Shown here: one piece after another, positions 32,626 through 44,600 of the stretch
Position numbering within the stretch: position 1 is the first letter of the stretch
How the letters are laid out: every line of letters starts with the position of its first letter
From: Variovorax sp. PBL-E5
Lineage (GTDB): Bacteria > Pseudomonadota > Gammaproteobacteria > Burkholderiales > Burkholderiaceae_C
Reading direction: 5' to 3'
NCBI RefSeq assembly: GCF_901827185.1
Contig: NZ_LR594671.1
Span: 4,092,001-4,156,000, forward strand
DNA: 64,000 nucleotides
Notes under the pieces: generated by a model
Database searches by the model: none
Seen by the model: the letters and a program-made list of their open reading frames with translations, nothing else
Told to the model about the DNA's origin: nothing
Made by a program: the position numbers and the translations under genes

Positions 32626-33705
32626 CTAGCGCCCGGCAGCGGCCGTCGCGAGAGCGGCCAGCGTTTCATCGATGCGCGGCGGCTCGCTTGTCTTCATCTG
32701 CGCCTGCAGCTGCTGCAGCAGCGTCGCGGCGGCCTGCACGCGGCGCGAGGCCGGATCGAAATAGCGGTTGATCGAGGCCGACACGTTGGCCAGTTCATTG
32801 CGTGCCGTGTCGATCTGCCTCGACAGCAGCGCCAGCCGCGCATTGAGCAGCTTGAGCTTGAGGTTCTCGCGCAGGAAAAAGGTCTGATCCGGCGTCAACA
32901 GCACCGCCTCCGGGCGCTCGATCCGTCCGACCCGCAACAGGGAACGCGCCTCGGCCTGGACCATCAGCAGGAAGCGCTGCCACCAGGGCGCATCTGCCGG
33001 GATCGGTTCGGGCTGCCATGAATTCAGGCCATCGCCGCGCGTGGCCACCGCATTGAGCGGTGGCAGCTCGTCGATGCCCCGCATCAGCTCGTCGAGCTTC
33101 TGGAGCGCTTCGCCGTTGTCGGCACTTGCGCTGCTGCGAAGGCGGTCCGCATCGTGCTGCATCGCGCGTTGCAGGGGTGCCAGCCGCGGCTGCGCGGCGC
33201 GCGCGATACGAAGATCCCCGGCCTTGAGCGCCGCCAGCAGCGGCTGAACGTTGCCGGTGACCTGCGCCTGCTGCAGCGCGAGGCGCACGGCCGATTCGAT
33301 GTCGACCACCAGGTTCTCGTCACGCGAACGCGACAGGCTCTGCATCAGCTCCTCGAGCTGCGCGCGCTGCAGGGCGACTTCGCCGACACGGGTTTCGGTC
33401 AGCGCAAGCCGGGCGGCCGTGTCGCGCACCACCTCTTGCGCCTGACGCGCGAGGGTGCGGGCTTCCAGGGACTGCGCCAGCGCATCGGCGCTCTGCCGCG
33501 CGAGCTGCTCCTGCATGCCGTTGACCTTCTGCCACAGCGCCAGCCCGATCACAAGCGCCAGCAGTGCAACGATCGCCAGCAGGCCGAATGCGATCCTCGA
33601 CAGCAGCACGGCGGCCGACGAAGGCACCGTCTGCAGCGGGGCCGGCACCGGCGCACGCACCGCGGGGCCCTGAAGATCGTCGTTCAACACGGAGGCGTCG
33701 CTCAT
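32626..33705 (-). CDS. hemX: HemX family uroporphyrinogen-III methylase-like membrane protein
   Basis: A 359-residue protein with a short cytoplasmic N-terminus, one transmembrane helix (about 35-58) and a long alanine/glutamine/arginine-rich coiled-coil periplasmic region, typical of the HemX family. Despite the historical name it lacks methyltransferase motifs, and its role in tetrapyrrole synthesis is uncertain. The ATG at 33705 overlaps the hemD stop (ATGA); the long frame upstream lies inside hemD. Confidence 0.87.
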   Translation of the reverse strand: MSDASVLNDDLQGPAVRAPVPAPLQTVPSSAAVLLSRIAFGLLAIVALLALVIGLALWQKVNGMQEQLARQSADALAQSLEARTLARQAQEVVRDTAARLALTETRVGEVALQRAQLEELMQSLSRSRDENLVVDIESAVRLALQQAQVTGNVQPLLAALKAGDLRIARAAQPRLAPLQRAMQHDADRLRSSASADNGEALQKLDELMRGIDELPPLNAVATRGDGLNSWQPEPIPADAPWWQRFLLMVQAEARSLLRVGRIERPEAVLLTPDQTFFLRENLKLKLLNARLALLSRQIDTARNELANVSASINRYFDPASRRVQAAATLLQQLQAQMKTSEPPRIDETLAALATAAAGR

Positions 33706-34478
33706 TCGAAGGATTCTATCGACGCGACCAGCGATGTCAGCGATGGCCGCGACACCTGCACGGAACCGAAGCCCGCATCCCGCGCGGCCTCGCCGATGCG
33801 CGGATGGGTGGCGACGGCGCGTGCCGACGTCCAGTCGATATCGGGCACTGCGCGGCACAGGTTGGCGATCGCCTGCGAGCTGCTGAACAACCAGATCGAA
33901 TGGCCGTCCATGCTCTCGCCGATCAGCTTCTTCTCAACGTCTCCGAAGGTCGGGGTCAGCCGACGGTACGCAGCCACGGCGTCGCAAGTGCCACCGGCCG
34001 CCGCGATCTGGCGCGCCAGCCAGTCGCGTCCCTCGGCCTGTCCGGATGCATCGCCGCCCCGCACGACCAGCACGCGCACGCCGGCACGAACCTGCGAGCG
34101 CACGCACGCCCACAAGGCTTCGGAATCGAACTGCGCCGCATCGGCGGGCGGCGCGTCGATGGCGGAGGCCGGCACACCCGCGAGCTGCAACGCGCGCGTC
34201 GTGCCCGATCCGGTCGCCCAGAAACGCATGCGCAGCGCGGCGGCAGCTTCGGCATACGTATCGCGAAAGAAATACTCGGCCGCGGCAGCGCTGACGAACA
34301 TCAGCGCGTCGTAGTCGGACAGACACTGCCACGCCGAGCGAAGCGGCGCTGGATCATCGAGCGCGTCGATCACGATCAAGGGCAACGCGATCGCGTCCAC
34401 CCCCGCCGTGCACAGATCGTCGACCCACCGCGCCGCTTCGCGCGCGGGGCGGGTGACGATCACTCTCGACGTCGGCAT
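33702..34478 (-). CDS. hemD: Uroporphyrinogen-III synthase
   Basis: Closes hydroxymethylbilane to uroporphyrinogen III in haem/sirohaem synthesis. The 258-residue product shows the two-domain pattern of this poorly conserved family: VIVTRPAREAARW at the N-terminus, LMFVSAAAAEYFF at the hinge, and VATHPRIGEAARDAGF near the C-terminus. The ATG at 34478 lies one base after the hemC stop. The position between hemC and hemX is the strongest support. Confidence 0.92.
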   Translation of the reverse strand: MPTSRVIVTRPAREAARWVDDLCTAGVDAIALPLIVIDALDDPAPLRSAWQCLSDYDALMFVSAAAAEYFFRDTYAEAAAALRMRFWATGSGTTRALQLAGVPASAIDAPPADAAQFDSEALWACVRSQVRAGVRVLVVRGGDASGQAEGRDWLARQIAAAGGTCDAVAAYRRLTPTFGDVEKKLIGESMDGHSIWLFSSSQAIANLCRAVPDIDWTSARAVATHPRIGEAARDAGFGSVQVSRPSLTSLVASIESFE

Positions 34479-34479
34479 C

Positions 34480-35385
34480 TCAGTGCGCGCCGGCAGCGCG
34501 CAGCATCCTCGCAGCATCCTCGCCGAGCGCGCCGGCCTCTGCGAGATCGGCTGCGGCCGCCACCGAGTGCGCCCGCACCAGCGGCGTCGCGCCTTCGGGA
34601 TCGCCCCAGGCCGCGTCGATGCGCAGGCGGCCGTCGGGCTCCCAGCGCGCATGCGCCGCCAGCGGCATCGAGCAACTGCCGCCCATGGCGCGGCTGACGG
34701 CGCGCTCGGCCGCGGTGGCCAATCCATCGGCCCGGTGCGAGAGCGGCTGCAGCGACGCGATCAGGTCATGGCGATCCGCACGCACCTCGATGCCGAGCGC
34801 GCCCTGCCCTGCCGCGGGCAACATCACATCCGGCTCGAAGGCCATGCGGATGCGGCTTTCGAGACCAAGCCGCTTGAGCCCTGCGACGGCCAGCACGATC
34901 GCGTCGTAATGTCCCTCGTCGAGCTTGCGCAGCCGCGTGTCGAGATTGCCGCGCAAGGGTTCGATGCGCAGATCCGGCCGCAGCGCGCGCAGCAGCACCA
35001 CGCGGCGCAGACTCGACGTGCCCACCACGGCGCCTTGCGGCAATTCGTCGAGCGATGCGTAGCGCGGCGAGACAAGCGCATCGCGCGGATCCTCGCGTTC
35101 CAGCACGCAGGCCAGCGCGAAGCCCTCGGGCAGGTCCATCGGCACGTCCTTGAGCGAATGGACCGCGATGTCGGCGTGTCCCTGCTCGAGCGCGAGTTCG
35201 AGTTCCTTGACGAACAGGCCCTTGCCGCCGACCTTGCTGAGCGAACGGTCGAGGATCTGATCGCCCTGCGTGGTCATGCCGAGCAGACGGACCCCGTGGC
35301 CCTGTTGCTGCAGCAGCGCCTTGACATGCTCGGCCTGCCACATGGCCAGGCGGCTTTCGCGCGTGGCGATCACGATGTTGCTCAC
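34480..35385 (-). CDS. hemC: Porphobilinogen deaminase (hydroxymethylbilane synthase)
   Basis: Polymerises four porphobilinogens on a dipyrromethane cofactor. The 301-residue enzyme carries Cys238 (GGSCSMPL), which attaches the cofactor, and the catalytic Asp80 in HSLKDVP. GTSSLRR and GNLDTRL are also conserved. The start is GTG at 35385. It heads the hemCDXY operon and is divergent from ppc across 95 bases that hold a palindromic ATGCTAGCAT. Confidence 0.96.
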   Translation of the reverse strand: MSNIVIATRESRLAMWQAEHVKALLQQQGHGVRLLGMTTQGDQILDRSLSKVGGKGLFVKELELALEQGHADIAVHSLKDVPMDLPEGFALACVLEREDPRDALVSPRYASLDELPQGAVVGTSSLRRVVLLRALRPDLRIEPLRGNLDTRLRKLDEGHYDAIVLAVAGLKRLGLESRIRMAFEPDVMLPAAGQGALGIEVRADRHDLIASLQPLSHRADGLATAAERAVSRAMGGSCSMPLAAHARWEPDGRLRIDAAWGDPEGATPLVRAHSVAAAADLAEAGALGEDAARMLRAAGAH

Positions 35386-35418
35386 AGCCGTTTTCCAATG
35401 ATGAAGAGAAGCGGAGGG

Positions 35419-35428
35419 ATGCTAGCAT
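35419..35428. promoter_or_regulatory. Palindrome between hemC and ppc, possible shared -10 region
   Basis: ATGCTAGCAT is a perfect 10-bp palindrome in the 95-base divergent gap. Read on either strand it gives TGCTAGCAT, an extended -10-like sequence (TGn followed by a hexamer with four of six matches). It could serve hemC and ppc or be an operator. Weak evidence. Confidence 0.3.
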
Positions 35429-35480
35429 GCTGCGGCGCAGCAACGATGCCACCGCTCACCCCGACGAGGAGAAGTTTCGA

Positions 35481-38330
35481 ATGAAGAAGAAGACGAGCCC
35501 CGCACCCGCCGTGTCGAAGCGGCGGCACAGCGAAGACCAGCCGCTGATCGACGACATCCGCCTGCTCGGCCGCATCCTCGGCGACGTGATCCGCGAACAG
35601 GAAGGCGAGGACACCTACGCGCTGGTCGAGAAGATCCGCACCCTCTCCGTTGCCTTCCGCCGCGACGCCGACCACGCCGCCGATCGCGCGCTCAAGACGC
35701 TGCTCAAGGGCCTGAGCGCCGCCGAGACGGTGCGCGTGATCCGCGCCTTCACCTACTTCAGCCACCTGGCCAACCTGGCCGAGGACCGCCACCAGATCCG
35801 TCGCCGCACCGAGGCCGAACGCAGCGGCGAGAGCGCGGAGGGCAGCCTGCAGACCGCGCTCGCGCGCATCCGCAAGGCGGGCATCACGCAGGAGGCCGTG
35901 GTCGAGTCGCTCGCGCACAGCTACGTGTCGCCGGTGCTCACCGCGCACCCGACCGAGGTCCAGCGCAAGAGCATCCTCGATGCCGAGCGCGCGATCGCGC
36001 AGCTGCTCGCGGCGCGCGACGAGATCCAGTGGCGCCGGCAGGCCTTCGCCGGCGGCAAGGATGCGTTGACGCCACTGGAATACGCGGACAACGAAACGCA
36101 GATGCGCACGCGCGTCACGCAACTCTGGCAGACGCGGCTCTTGCGCTTTTCCAAGCTCACCGTCGCCGACGAAATCGAGAATGCGCTGAGCTATTACGAA
36201 GCCACCTTCCTGCGCGAGATTCCGCGCGTCTATGCCGACCTCGAAAAAGCGCTCGGCCAGAACGGCACGACGCCTTCCGTCGCCTCCTTCCTGTGCATGG
36301 GCCAATGGATCGGTGGCGATCGCGACGGCAACCCGAACGTGACCGCCGACACGCTCAACTACGCGCTGCGCCGCCAGGCCGAACTGGTGCTGCGCCACTA
36401 CCTGACCGAGGTCCATTACCTCGGCGGCGAGCTGTCGCTGTCGGCCACGCTGATCGACGTCTCGGTCGAGATGCAGGCGCTGGCCGAGCGCTCGCCGGAC
36501 AAGAACGAGCACCGCGTCGACGAGCCCTACCGCCGCGCGCTGACCGGCATCTACGCGCGCTTGGCGGCCACGCTGCGCGAGCTCACCGGCGGCGAGGCCG
36601 CGCGCCACGCCGTCGCACCGCAGAACCCCTATGTCCATGCCGAAGAATTCCTCGCCGACCTGCTCACCATCGAGGAGTCGCTCGCCGACAAGCACGGCGC
36701 GGTGCTGGTCACGCCGCGCCTCGGCCCGCTGATCCGCGCGGTCGAGGTCTTCGGCTTCCACCTCGCCACCGTCGACCTGCGGCAGAGCTCGGACAAGCAC
36801 GAGGCCGTGGTGGCCGAACTGCTCGCCACCGCCCGCATCGAACCTGATTACGCGGCGCTGGCCGAGGACGCCAAGCAGACGCTGCTGCTGCGCCTGCTCG
36901 ACGACGCGCGGCCGCTGCGCGTGCCGGATGCCGGCTACTCGCCGCTGGCGCAGAGCGAACTCGCGATCTTCGCTGCCGCGCGCACCGCCCGTGCGCGCTA
37001 CGGCGCGGCGGCCATCCGCCACTACATCATCAGCCACACCGAAACCGTCAGCGACCTGCTGGAAGCGCTGCTGCTGCAGAAGGAAGTCGGCCTCCTGCGC
37101 GGCACGCTCGAGCACAACGCCACGGCCGACCTGATCGTGGTGCCGCTCTTCGAGACCATCGAGGATCTGCGCAACGCGGCGCCGATCATGCGGGCCTTCT
37201 ATGCGCTGCCCGGCATCCATGCGCTGCTGCAGCGCTCGGGTGCGGAGCAGGACGTGATGCTCGGCTACAGCGACAGCAACAAGGACGGCGGCATCTTCAC
37301 CAGCAACTGGGAACTCTACCGCGCCGGCCTGGCGCTGGTGGCGATGTTCGATGAGCTCAACGCGCAATCCGGCGTGCCGATCCGGCTGCGCATGTTCCAC
37401 GGCCGCGGCGGCACCGTCGGTCGCGGCGGCGGCCCGAGCTACCAGGCCATTCTCGCGCAGCCGCCTGGCACGGTGCGCGGACAGATCCGCCTCACCGAGC
37501 AGGGCGAAGTCATCGGCTCCAAATACGCCAACCGCGAGATCGGCCGGCGCAATCTCGAGACGCTGGTCGCCGCCACGCTCGAAGCCACGCTGCTGCCGGC
37601 GACCAAGGCCGCGCCGGCCACCTTCACCGCGGCCGCGGCCGAACTCTCTGCCGCCAGCATGGCGGCCTACCGCGCGCTGGTCTACGAGACGCCCGGCTTC
37701 GGCGACTACTTCTTCAGCGCGACGCCGATCCGCGAGATCGCCGAACTCAACATCGGTTCGCGGCCTGCCTCGCGCAACCCGAGCCGGAGCATCGACGACC
37801 TGCGTGCCGTCCCCTGGAGTTTCAGCTGGGGGCAGTGCCGTCTCACGCTGCCCGGCTGGTACGGCTTCGGGTCCGCGATCGAAAGCTTCCTGGCCACGGA
37901 CGGCAGCGCCGCGGCGCGCAAGGAACGCCAGGCCCTGCTGCAGCGCATGTATGCGCAGTGGCCCTTCTTCCGCACGCTGCTGTCGAACATGGACATGGTG
38001 CTCGCCAAGAGCGACCTCGCGCTGGCCTCGCGCTACGCGGAACTGGTGGCCGACCGCAAGCTGCGCCAGAAGGTGTTCGCGATGATCGAGGCCGAATGGC
38101 ATCGCACCTCCGATGCGCTGACGCTGATCACGGGCGCCAAGCAGCGCCTGGAAGGCAACGCCGACATGCAGCGCTCGATCCGCTACCGCTTCCCGTACAT
38201 CGATCCGCTGCACCATCTGCAGGTCGAGCTGATGCGGCGCTACCGTGCCGGACAGGACGAGGATCGGCTGCAGCGCGGCATCCACATGTCCATCAACGGC
38301 GTCGCGGCCGGGCTGCGCAACACCGGTTGA
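35481..38330 (+). CDS. ppc: Phosphoenolpyruvate carboxylase
   Basis: Carboxylates phosphoenolpyruvate to oxaloacetate to refill the citric-acid cycle. The 949-residue length is typical. The active-site motifs are present: [13 protein letters not shown] with the catalytic histidine, and [14 protein letters not shown] with the mobile-loop arginines. [10 protein letters not shown] and the C-terminal GLRNTG ending are also present. GAGGAG precedes the ATG at 35481; an upstream ATG at 35427 has no such site. Divergence from hemC is a common beta-proteobacterial arrangement. Confidence 0.97.
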   Translation: MKKKTSPAPAVSKRRHSEDQPLIDDIRLLGRILGDVIREQEGEDTYALVEKIRTLSVAFRRDADHAADRALKTLLKGLSAAETVRVIRAFTYFSHLANLAEDRHQIRRRTEAERSGESAEGSLQTALARIRKAGITQEAVVESLAHSYVSPVLTAHPTEVQRKSILDAERAIAQLLAARDEIQWRRQAFAGGKDALTPLEYADNETQMRTRVTQLWQTRLLRFSKLTVADEIENALSYYEATFLREIPRVYADLEKALGQNGTTPSVASFLCMGQWIGGDRDGNPNVTADTLNYALRRQAELVLRHYLTEVHYLGGELSLSATLIDVSVEMQALAERSPDKNEHRVDEPYRRALTGIYARLAATLRELTGGEAARHAVAPQNPYVHAEEFLADLLTIEESLADKHGAVLVTPRLGPLIRAVEVFGFHLATVDLRQSSDKHEAVVAELLATARIEPDYAALAEDAKQTLLLRLLDDARPLRVPDAGYSPLAQSELAIFAAARTARARYGAAAIRHYIISHTETVSDLLEALLLQKEVGLLRGTLEHNATADLIVVPLFETIEDLRNAAPIMRAFYALPGIHALLQRSGAEQDVMLGYSDSNKDGGIFTSNWELYRAGLALVAMFDELNAQSGVPIRLRMFHGRGGTVGRGGGPSYQAILAQPPGTVRGQIRLTEQGEVIGSKYANREIGRRNLETLVAATLEATLLPATKAAPATFTAAAAELSAASMAAYRALVYETPGFGDYFFSATPIREIAELNIGSRPASRNPSRSIDDLRAVPWSFSWGQCRLTLPGWYGFGSAIESFLATDGSAAARKERQALLQRMYAQWPFFRTLLSNMDMVLAKSDLALASRYAELVADRKLRQKVFAMIEAEWHRTSDALTLITGAKQRLEGNADMQRSIRYRFPYIDPLHHLQVELMRRYRAGQDEDRLQRGIHMSINGVAAGLRNTG

Positions 38331-38336
38331 CGCGCG

Positions 38337-38355
38337 GCGCGCACGTTGTGCGCGC
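38337..38355 (+). terminator. Hairpin after ppc, possible terminator
   Basis: GCGCGCAC (38337-38344) pairs perfectly with GTGCGCGC (38348-38355) around GTT, starting seven bases after the ppc stop. The following sequence (TCTCC) is not a real T-tract, so termination would be weak or Rho-assisted. Confidence 0.45.
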
Positions 38356-38480
38356 TCTCCTACGTGAACAGCCGGCGAAGGCGACGGGGGGGTCGGCCGG
38401 ATAGGGAGTACCCTGTCCTCCACGTTCTCAGCTCTCGCAATCGCGCGGCGGCTTCAAAGGTCGTTCACAGGAATCCCGCC

Positions 38481-38699
38481 ATGTCTTCCCCGCAATCGCT
38501 TGCCCGTTCCCACATCGACTTCGTCACCGGCGATTTCGAAGCGCTTGCCTCCCACATGCGACATTGCGCCAGCGCACAGGGCCGGTGGTTTTCCGTCAGG
38601 AGCCATCTGCAACGGGTGCGCTCGGTCGCCGCCGGCCGCATCGTGACCATGGCCTGCGTGGCCGTGGTGCTCGGCATCGGACTGTTCGCAATCGCTTGA
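38481..38699 (+). CDS. Small membrane protein (72 residues) coupled to ndvB
   Basis: Begins MSSPQSLARSHIDFVTGDFEALASHMRHC, contains a basic middle (SVRSHLQRVRSVAAGR) and ends in one hydrophobic helix (about 52-70). It is thus tail-anchored-like, with its N-terminus probably cytoplasmic. CAGGA precedes the ATG at good spacing. Its stop overlaps the likely TTG start of the cyclic glucan synthase as TTGA. I do not recognise a family. The position suggests a small subunit or translational leader for NdvB. In-frame codons upstream of 38481 lack a ribosome binding site. Confidence 0.65.
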   Translation: MSSPQSLARSHIDFVTGDFEALASHMRHCASAQGRWFSVRSHLQRVRSVAAGRIVTMACVAVVLGIGLFAIA

Positions 38700-41600
38700 G
38701 CGCCGCGGCGGTCGTCGACCGGCTCGATTCGCTCACACAGTACGCGCGCAAGCTTCTCCTCGGCCCCCACGAGCCGGTCGAGCCTCCCATCCGGGCCGAG
38801 CTGTTCGGCGCCCAGCGCTTCGAACAGCATGGCCACAGCCTGGCGCGTGCCCAGGCCATTCAGAGCGAGGCCTCGCGCGGCGACGCCACGCCCTTCTTTC
38901 CGCGCGTCGACAAGAACCTCGAGTCGCTGCGCCAGGCCTTCGACTACATCGCGCTCACCTCCCGCAGCGGCCGCTACGTCGCGCCGGCAGCCGAGTGGCT
39001 GCTCGACAACTTCCACCTCGTCGAAGCGCAACTGCAGCAGATCCGCGAAGGCGTGCCGCGCAGCTATTACGCGCGACTGCCCAAGCTCGCCGCGCCACCG
39101 CTGGCAGGGCTGCCGCGCGTCTACGGCATCGCGTGGGCCTACGTCGCGCACACGGACAGCGTGCTGAACAAGGAGCTGTTCACCGCCTTCCTCAATGCCT
39201 ACCAGGACATCGACGAACTCACGCTCGGCGAGCTGTGGGCGCTGCCGACGACCTTGCGCGTCGTGCTGCTCGAGAACCTGCGGCGCGTGGCCGAAAGCAT
39301 TGCCGAGAGCAAGGTGGCGCGCGAGGTCGCGCATGCGGTCTGGGACGCGGCCGAAACGCTGTCGACGCAGGACCTCGACGTGCTCTACCGCGCGCTCCAG
39401 AGCCGCGGCATGCAGGAAAGCTACCTCACGCAGCTGTGGCAGCGCGTGCCCGTCGAGCACGACGAAAAGGTCGCGCCCCTGGTGAAGTGGACCGAGCAGC
39501 ACTGCCCGAACGGCCCCGCATTGATCGGCGATGCGCAGACCGCGCAGGCCGCGGCCAACCTCACCGTCGGCAACATCATCACGACCCTGCGCATGGTCGG
39601 GCAGGTCGAATGGGCCGACCTGATCGAGCCGGTCAGCCGCTCGCTGCGCGTGCTGCGCGAACTGCCGAGCTTCAGCCGCGAAAGCGAACTCACGCGCCAG
39701 CAGATCACGCACGCGATGGAACAGATCGCGCGCACCAGCCGCCAGCCGGAACGCGAGGTCGCGCAGGCCGTGGTGCGTCTGGCGCTCGACGCGGCCAGTC
39801 TCGCACCGGCCGAGGAAGACGACGAAACCCGCTGGTCGCGCGCCGAACGCACCGCGGGCTACTACCTCTTCGGGCAGGGACGTCCGGCGCTGGCCACGGC
39901 GCTGAATCCGCGACGCGGCGCGAAGGCGGCCGCGCTGCCCCGTGCCAGCGCCGCGCGCGACTGGCGCCTGCCGCTCTATGCCTTCGTCATCGTCGCCAGC
40001 ACCGCGCTGCTGCTGGTGGCCGCCGTGCACGGCCTCGACCGCAACGGCTGGCCCGATGCGCGATGGACTGCGGTGGTCGCGCTGTTCCTGCTCGCCTGGC
40101 CGCTGTCCGAAGCGGTGATGGCGCTGGTGCACCGCATCGTCGCCGAGTCGGTGCGCGTGCGGCGGCTGCCTCGGCTCGAGTTCGCGGCCGGCATTCCGCA
40201 AGCCCATCGCGTCCTGGTCGTCATTCCCTCGTTCCTGAGTTCGGTCGAGGCCAATGCCGGGCTCGTGCACCGCCTCGAGCTGCACTGGCTGGCCAACCGC
40301 GAAGACCATGCACAGTTCGCGCTGCTGACCGACTGGGCCGATGCGCGGCTCGCATCGATGCCCGGCGACGCCGCCTTGCTCGACGATGCGCTGCAACGCA
40401 TCGCCGTGCTCAACCAGACCTATCCGGCGCCCGATGCCGCAACCCCGCGCTTCGTGCTGCTGCACCGTCCGCGGAGCTGGTCCGAGACCGAGCAGCGATG
40501 GATGGGATGGGAACGCAAGCGCGGCAAGATCGAAATGCTGCTGCGCCTGCTGGCCGCGGGTGACGCGAGCGGATTTCTTCCGATGGCGCCGGGCTTGCGC
40601 CTGGCTGCGCGCATCCCTTACGTGATGACGCTCGACGGCGATACCGGCCTGCCGCCGGGCGCGCTGCGCGAGCTCGTCGCCGTGGCAGCCCACCCGCTGA
40701 ATGCACCGCAGATCGACGCCGCCAGCCGCCGCGTGGTCGCGGGCTTCGGCATCTTTCAGCCGCGCATCGCCACCCCCTTTCCGCAACGCAACGAACGCTC
40801 GTTCTTCCACTGGCTGTTCGCGGGCCAGTGCGGATTCGACCCCTACAGCAGCAGCGCGTCCGACATCTACCAGGACGTGTTCGGCACCGGCTCCTTCACC
40901 GGCAAGGGCCTGCTCAACGTGGAGGCCGTCCACGCGACGCTCGGCCGCCGCCTGCCCGAGGGCGCGGTGCTCAGCCACGATCTGCTCGAAGGCACGGTCG
41001 CGCGCTGCGCCGTGGTGAGCGATCTGGTGCTGATCGAGGACCATCCTCACCATGCCGGCGTCGCCGCGTCGCGCGTGCACCGATGGACACGCGGCGACTG
41101 GCAACTGCTGCCGTTGATGCTGCGCGCGCGGCGCTACGGCATCGATGCGCTGGGCCTCTGGAAGATGGGCGACAACCTGCGCCGCGCCATGGTGGTGCCG
41201 GCATCGACCGTGCTGCTGGCCTGGGTGGTCTTCACGGATTCGTTTCCGCTGCCCTGGGCCTTCGCGTCCGTCGCCGCGGCGCTCGTGCTGGGGCCGCTGC
41301 TCGGTGCGCTCGCGGGACTGGTGCCGACCCGGCGCTCGATCGAACTGCGCCACTTCTTCGATGTCGGCTCGACCGAGCTGCTGCGTGCGCTCGCCGGCGC
41401 CGCATGGCGTTTCGTGCGGCTTGCCGCACAGACGCGGCAGTTGCTCGACGCCACGGCGCGCGCCACATGGCGGCTGGCGGTGAGCCGCCGGCATCTGCTG
41501 GAATGGACGACTGCGGCCGAAGCGCAGGCGCAGGCCCGGTACGAGCTGGCGCCCTTCATCCGCCGCGGCGCGCTCACGAGCAGCCTCTGCGTGCTGCTGG

Positions 41601-44600
41601 CGCTGGCCGCGGCGTTGAGCCCGCATCCCTGGGTCGGTGCCCTTCTCTTCCTGCTCTGGGCGCTGTCGCCCTTCGTCGCCTGGTGGAGCAGCCGCGTGCC
41701 GGCCGCGGCCGAGGGCGCGCTCGACCCCGCGCATCGCGTCTATCTCGAGCAGATCGCGCGCGATACCTGGCATTTCTTCGAGCATGTCGTCGGCCCGGAG
41801 GACAACCACCTGCCGCCCGACAACCTGCAGCTCGAGCCCGAGCCCACGGTCGCGCACCGCACCTCGCCCACCAACATCGGGATGTACCTGCTGGCGTGCT
41901 GCTGCGCGCGCGAGTTCGGATGGATCGACACGCACGCGCTCGCCGCGCGGCTCACGGCCACGCTCGACACCGTCGACCGCCTCGACAAGCACCAGGGCCA
42001 TCTCTTCAACTGGTACGACACGCAGTCGCTCAAGATGCTGCCGCCGGCCTATGTGTCCAGCGTCGACAGCGGCAACCTGGCCGGCCACCTGGTCGCGGTG
42101 GCGCAGGCCTGCCGCGACTTCGATGCCGAAAGCCCGCCGGGCACGGCGTTCGAAACCCTCGCGCGGCGCTGCGAGGCCTTGTGCGCCGGCATGGATTTCC
42201 GCGGCCTCTACGACGCCAAGCGCCACCTCTTCCACATCGGCCTGCAGGTCGAGGACAACGTGCTCGACGCGAGCTACTACGACCTGCTCGCTTCGGAATC
42301 GCGCCTGCTGAGCTTCCTTGCGATCGCCAAGGGCGACGTGCCGCTGCGCCACTGGATGGCGCTGGGGCGGCCCTTCCTGTCCGTGGGCGTGAAGCCGGGG
42401 CTCAAGTCCTGGTCGGGTTCGATGTTCGAGTACCTGATGCCGGCACTGGTGATGGCCGAGCCCGAAGGCGGTTTGCTGCAGGTCGCGAACCTGGCCGCGA
42501 TCATCGAGCAGCAGACCTTCGCCACCGTGCAGGATCTGCCTTGGGGCGTCTCCGAGTCGGCCTATTTCGCACGCGACCATTCGCTCGCCTACCAGTACTC
42601 GCCCTTCGGCGTGCCGCGGCTGGCCCTGCGCCGCACGCCGCCGACCGACCGCGTGGTCGCGCCCTACGCCACCGCGATGGCGACGCTGCTGGCGCCCGAC
42701 GATGCGGTGATCAACCTGAAGCTGCTCGAATCGCTCGGCGCGCGCGGCGACTTCGGCTTCTTCGACGCGATCGATTTCACCGTCTCGCGCCAGCCGGAGG
42801 GCCAGCCCTTCACCGTGGTGCGCAACGTGATGGCGCATCACCACGGCATGTCGCTGGTGGCGCTGTGCAACGCGGTCTGCGACGACGCGCCGCGCCGCTG
42901 GTTCGGCAGCTCGCCATTGGTGCAGGCGCACGACGCGCTGCTGCACGAGCGCACGCCGCGCCAGATCATCGGCAGTGCCGATCCGCGCACGCCGCCCGAG
43001 CCGGCCACCGGCGAGACGGCGCCCGTGTTCCAGCCGCGCGTGGTCGACCCGATGGCGCCGGCCTTCCAGCCCACGCACTTGCTGTCGAACGGCAGCTACA
43101 CCGTCGCGCTGCGCGCCAACGGTGCGGGCGTGAGCCGCTGGCGCGCCTTCAACGTCAGCCGCTGGCGCGACGATCCGCTGCGCGACGGCTACGGCACCTT
43201 CCTCTACGTGCGCGACGTGCAGAGCGGCGCGCTCACCTCGCTGACCGCGCTGCCCGCGCCGGGCGAGGGCTGGCGCTACCGGGCCCGCTTCCTGGCCGAC
43301 CAGGTGCAGTTCGACGCCAGCGGACCCGAGCTGCAGGCGCGCACCACCGTGCTCATCAGCCCGGAAGACGACACCGAACTGCGCACCGTCGCGCTGCACA
43401 ACAGCGGCAGCGAGACGCGCACGCTGGAGCTCATCTCGTACTTCGAGCCCGTGCTGTCGAACCCGAAGGCCGACGAGTCGCATCCGGCCTTCGCCAACAT
43501 GTTCATCGAGTCGCGCTGGGAGCCGGGCTGGCGCGCGCTGCTGATGTGGCGCAAGCCCCGGCTGCATGGCGATCCGGTGGTGGCCGCGGCGCATTTCGTG
43601 GCCTCGGCCGATGCGCAAGTGCTCTCCATCGACTGCATGGTCGACCGGCGCGCCTTCGTCGGACGCAACCGCTCGCTCGCCGCGCCGGCGCTCGATGCGC
43701 AGCCGATGGCCGCCGACGGCGCGCCGGTGACCGGGCTCGATCCGATCGCCTCGCTGCGGGTGCGCCTCACGATCGCGCCCGGCGCCACCGCGCGCGTGAC
43801 CTTCGCGACCGCGGCCGACGACAACATCGACGACCTGATGCCCTGCATCGACCGCTACCTGCAGCCGATGCACGTCGAGCGCGCGATGCGCATGGCGGCC
43901 ACGCTGGCACAGGTGCGCCTGCGCGACCTCAGCATCGACCCCGCCAAGAACCTGGCGCTGCAGGACCTGACCACCATCCTCACCTACACCACGCCGCGCG
44001 TGATGAAGGACCGCGGCCTGATCGACCTGCGGCAGATCTGGCGCTTCGGCATTTCGGGCGACAAGCCGATCGTGCTGGTCTACATCCATTCGCTGGCCGG
44101 CAAGGGCCTGGTCGACACCCTGCTGCGCGCGCAGCCGTGGTGGGGTTTCGGCGGCGTGGCCTGTGACCTGGTGGTGCTCAACGGCGAGCCCAACTCCTAC
44201 CTGATGCCGCTGCAGCGCGAGATCGAAGCCCTGCGCGACCGGGTGGCGAACCAGACCCAGAACAGTTTCCCGCGCAACGATGCGGCCGGCTTCTATCTGC
44301 TGCGCGACCAGGAAGTCGCGCCCTCGGAGAAGGCAGCGCTGTCGAGCCTGGCCCGCGCGGTCTTCACCGCGGACGGGCGGGCGCTCGAAGTGCAGGTGGC
44401 GGCGCTGCGGGACGCCGCCACCGGTCCGACGGATGACGAGATCGGGCCGCGCGTCGCGCTCTCGGTGCTGCCGTCCGCGGCGCAGGTGGCCGGGCCGGTG
44501 ACGGCACCGCAGGGCGACTTCGATGCCGACAGCGGCGAGTTCCGTTTCGAGGTGGACCTGAGCCGCCGCACCGCCAGGCCATGGATCAACGTGATCGCCG

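Noticed and set aside
35382..38423. A 1013-codon open frame on the minus strand opposite ppc
   Set aside because: Shadow frame. The plus strand encodes an intact phosphoenolpyruvate carboxylase with catalytic motifs.
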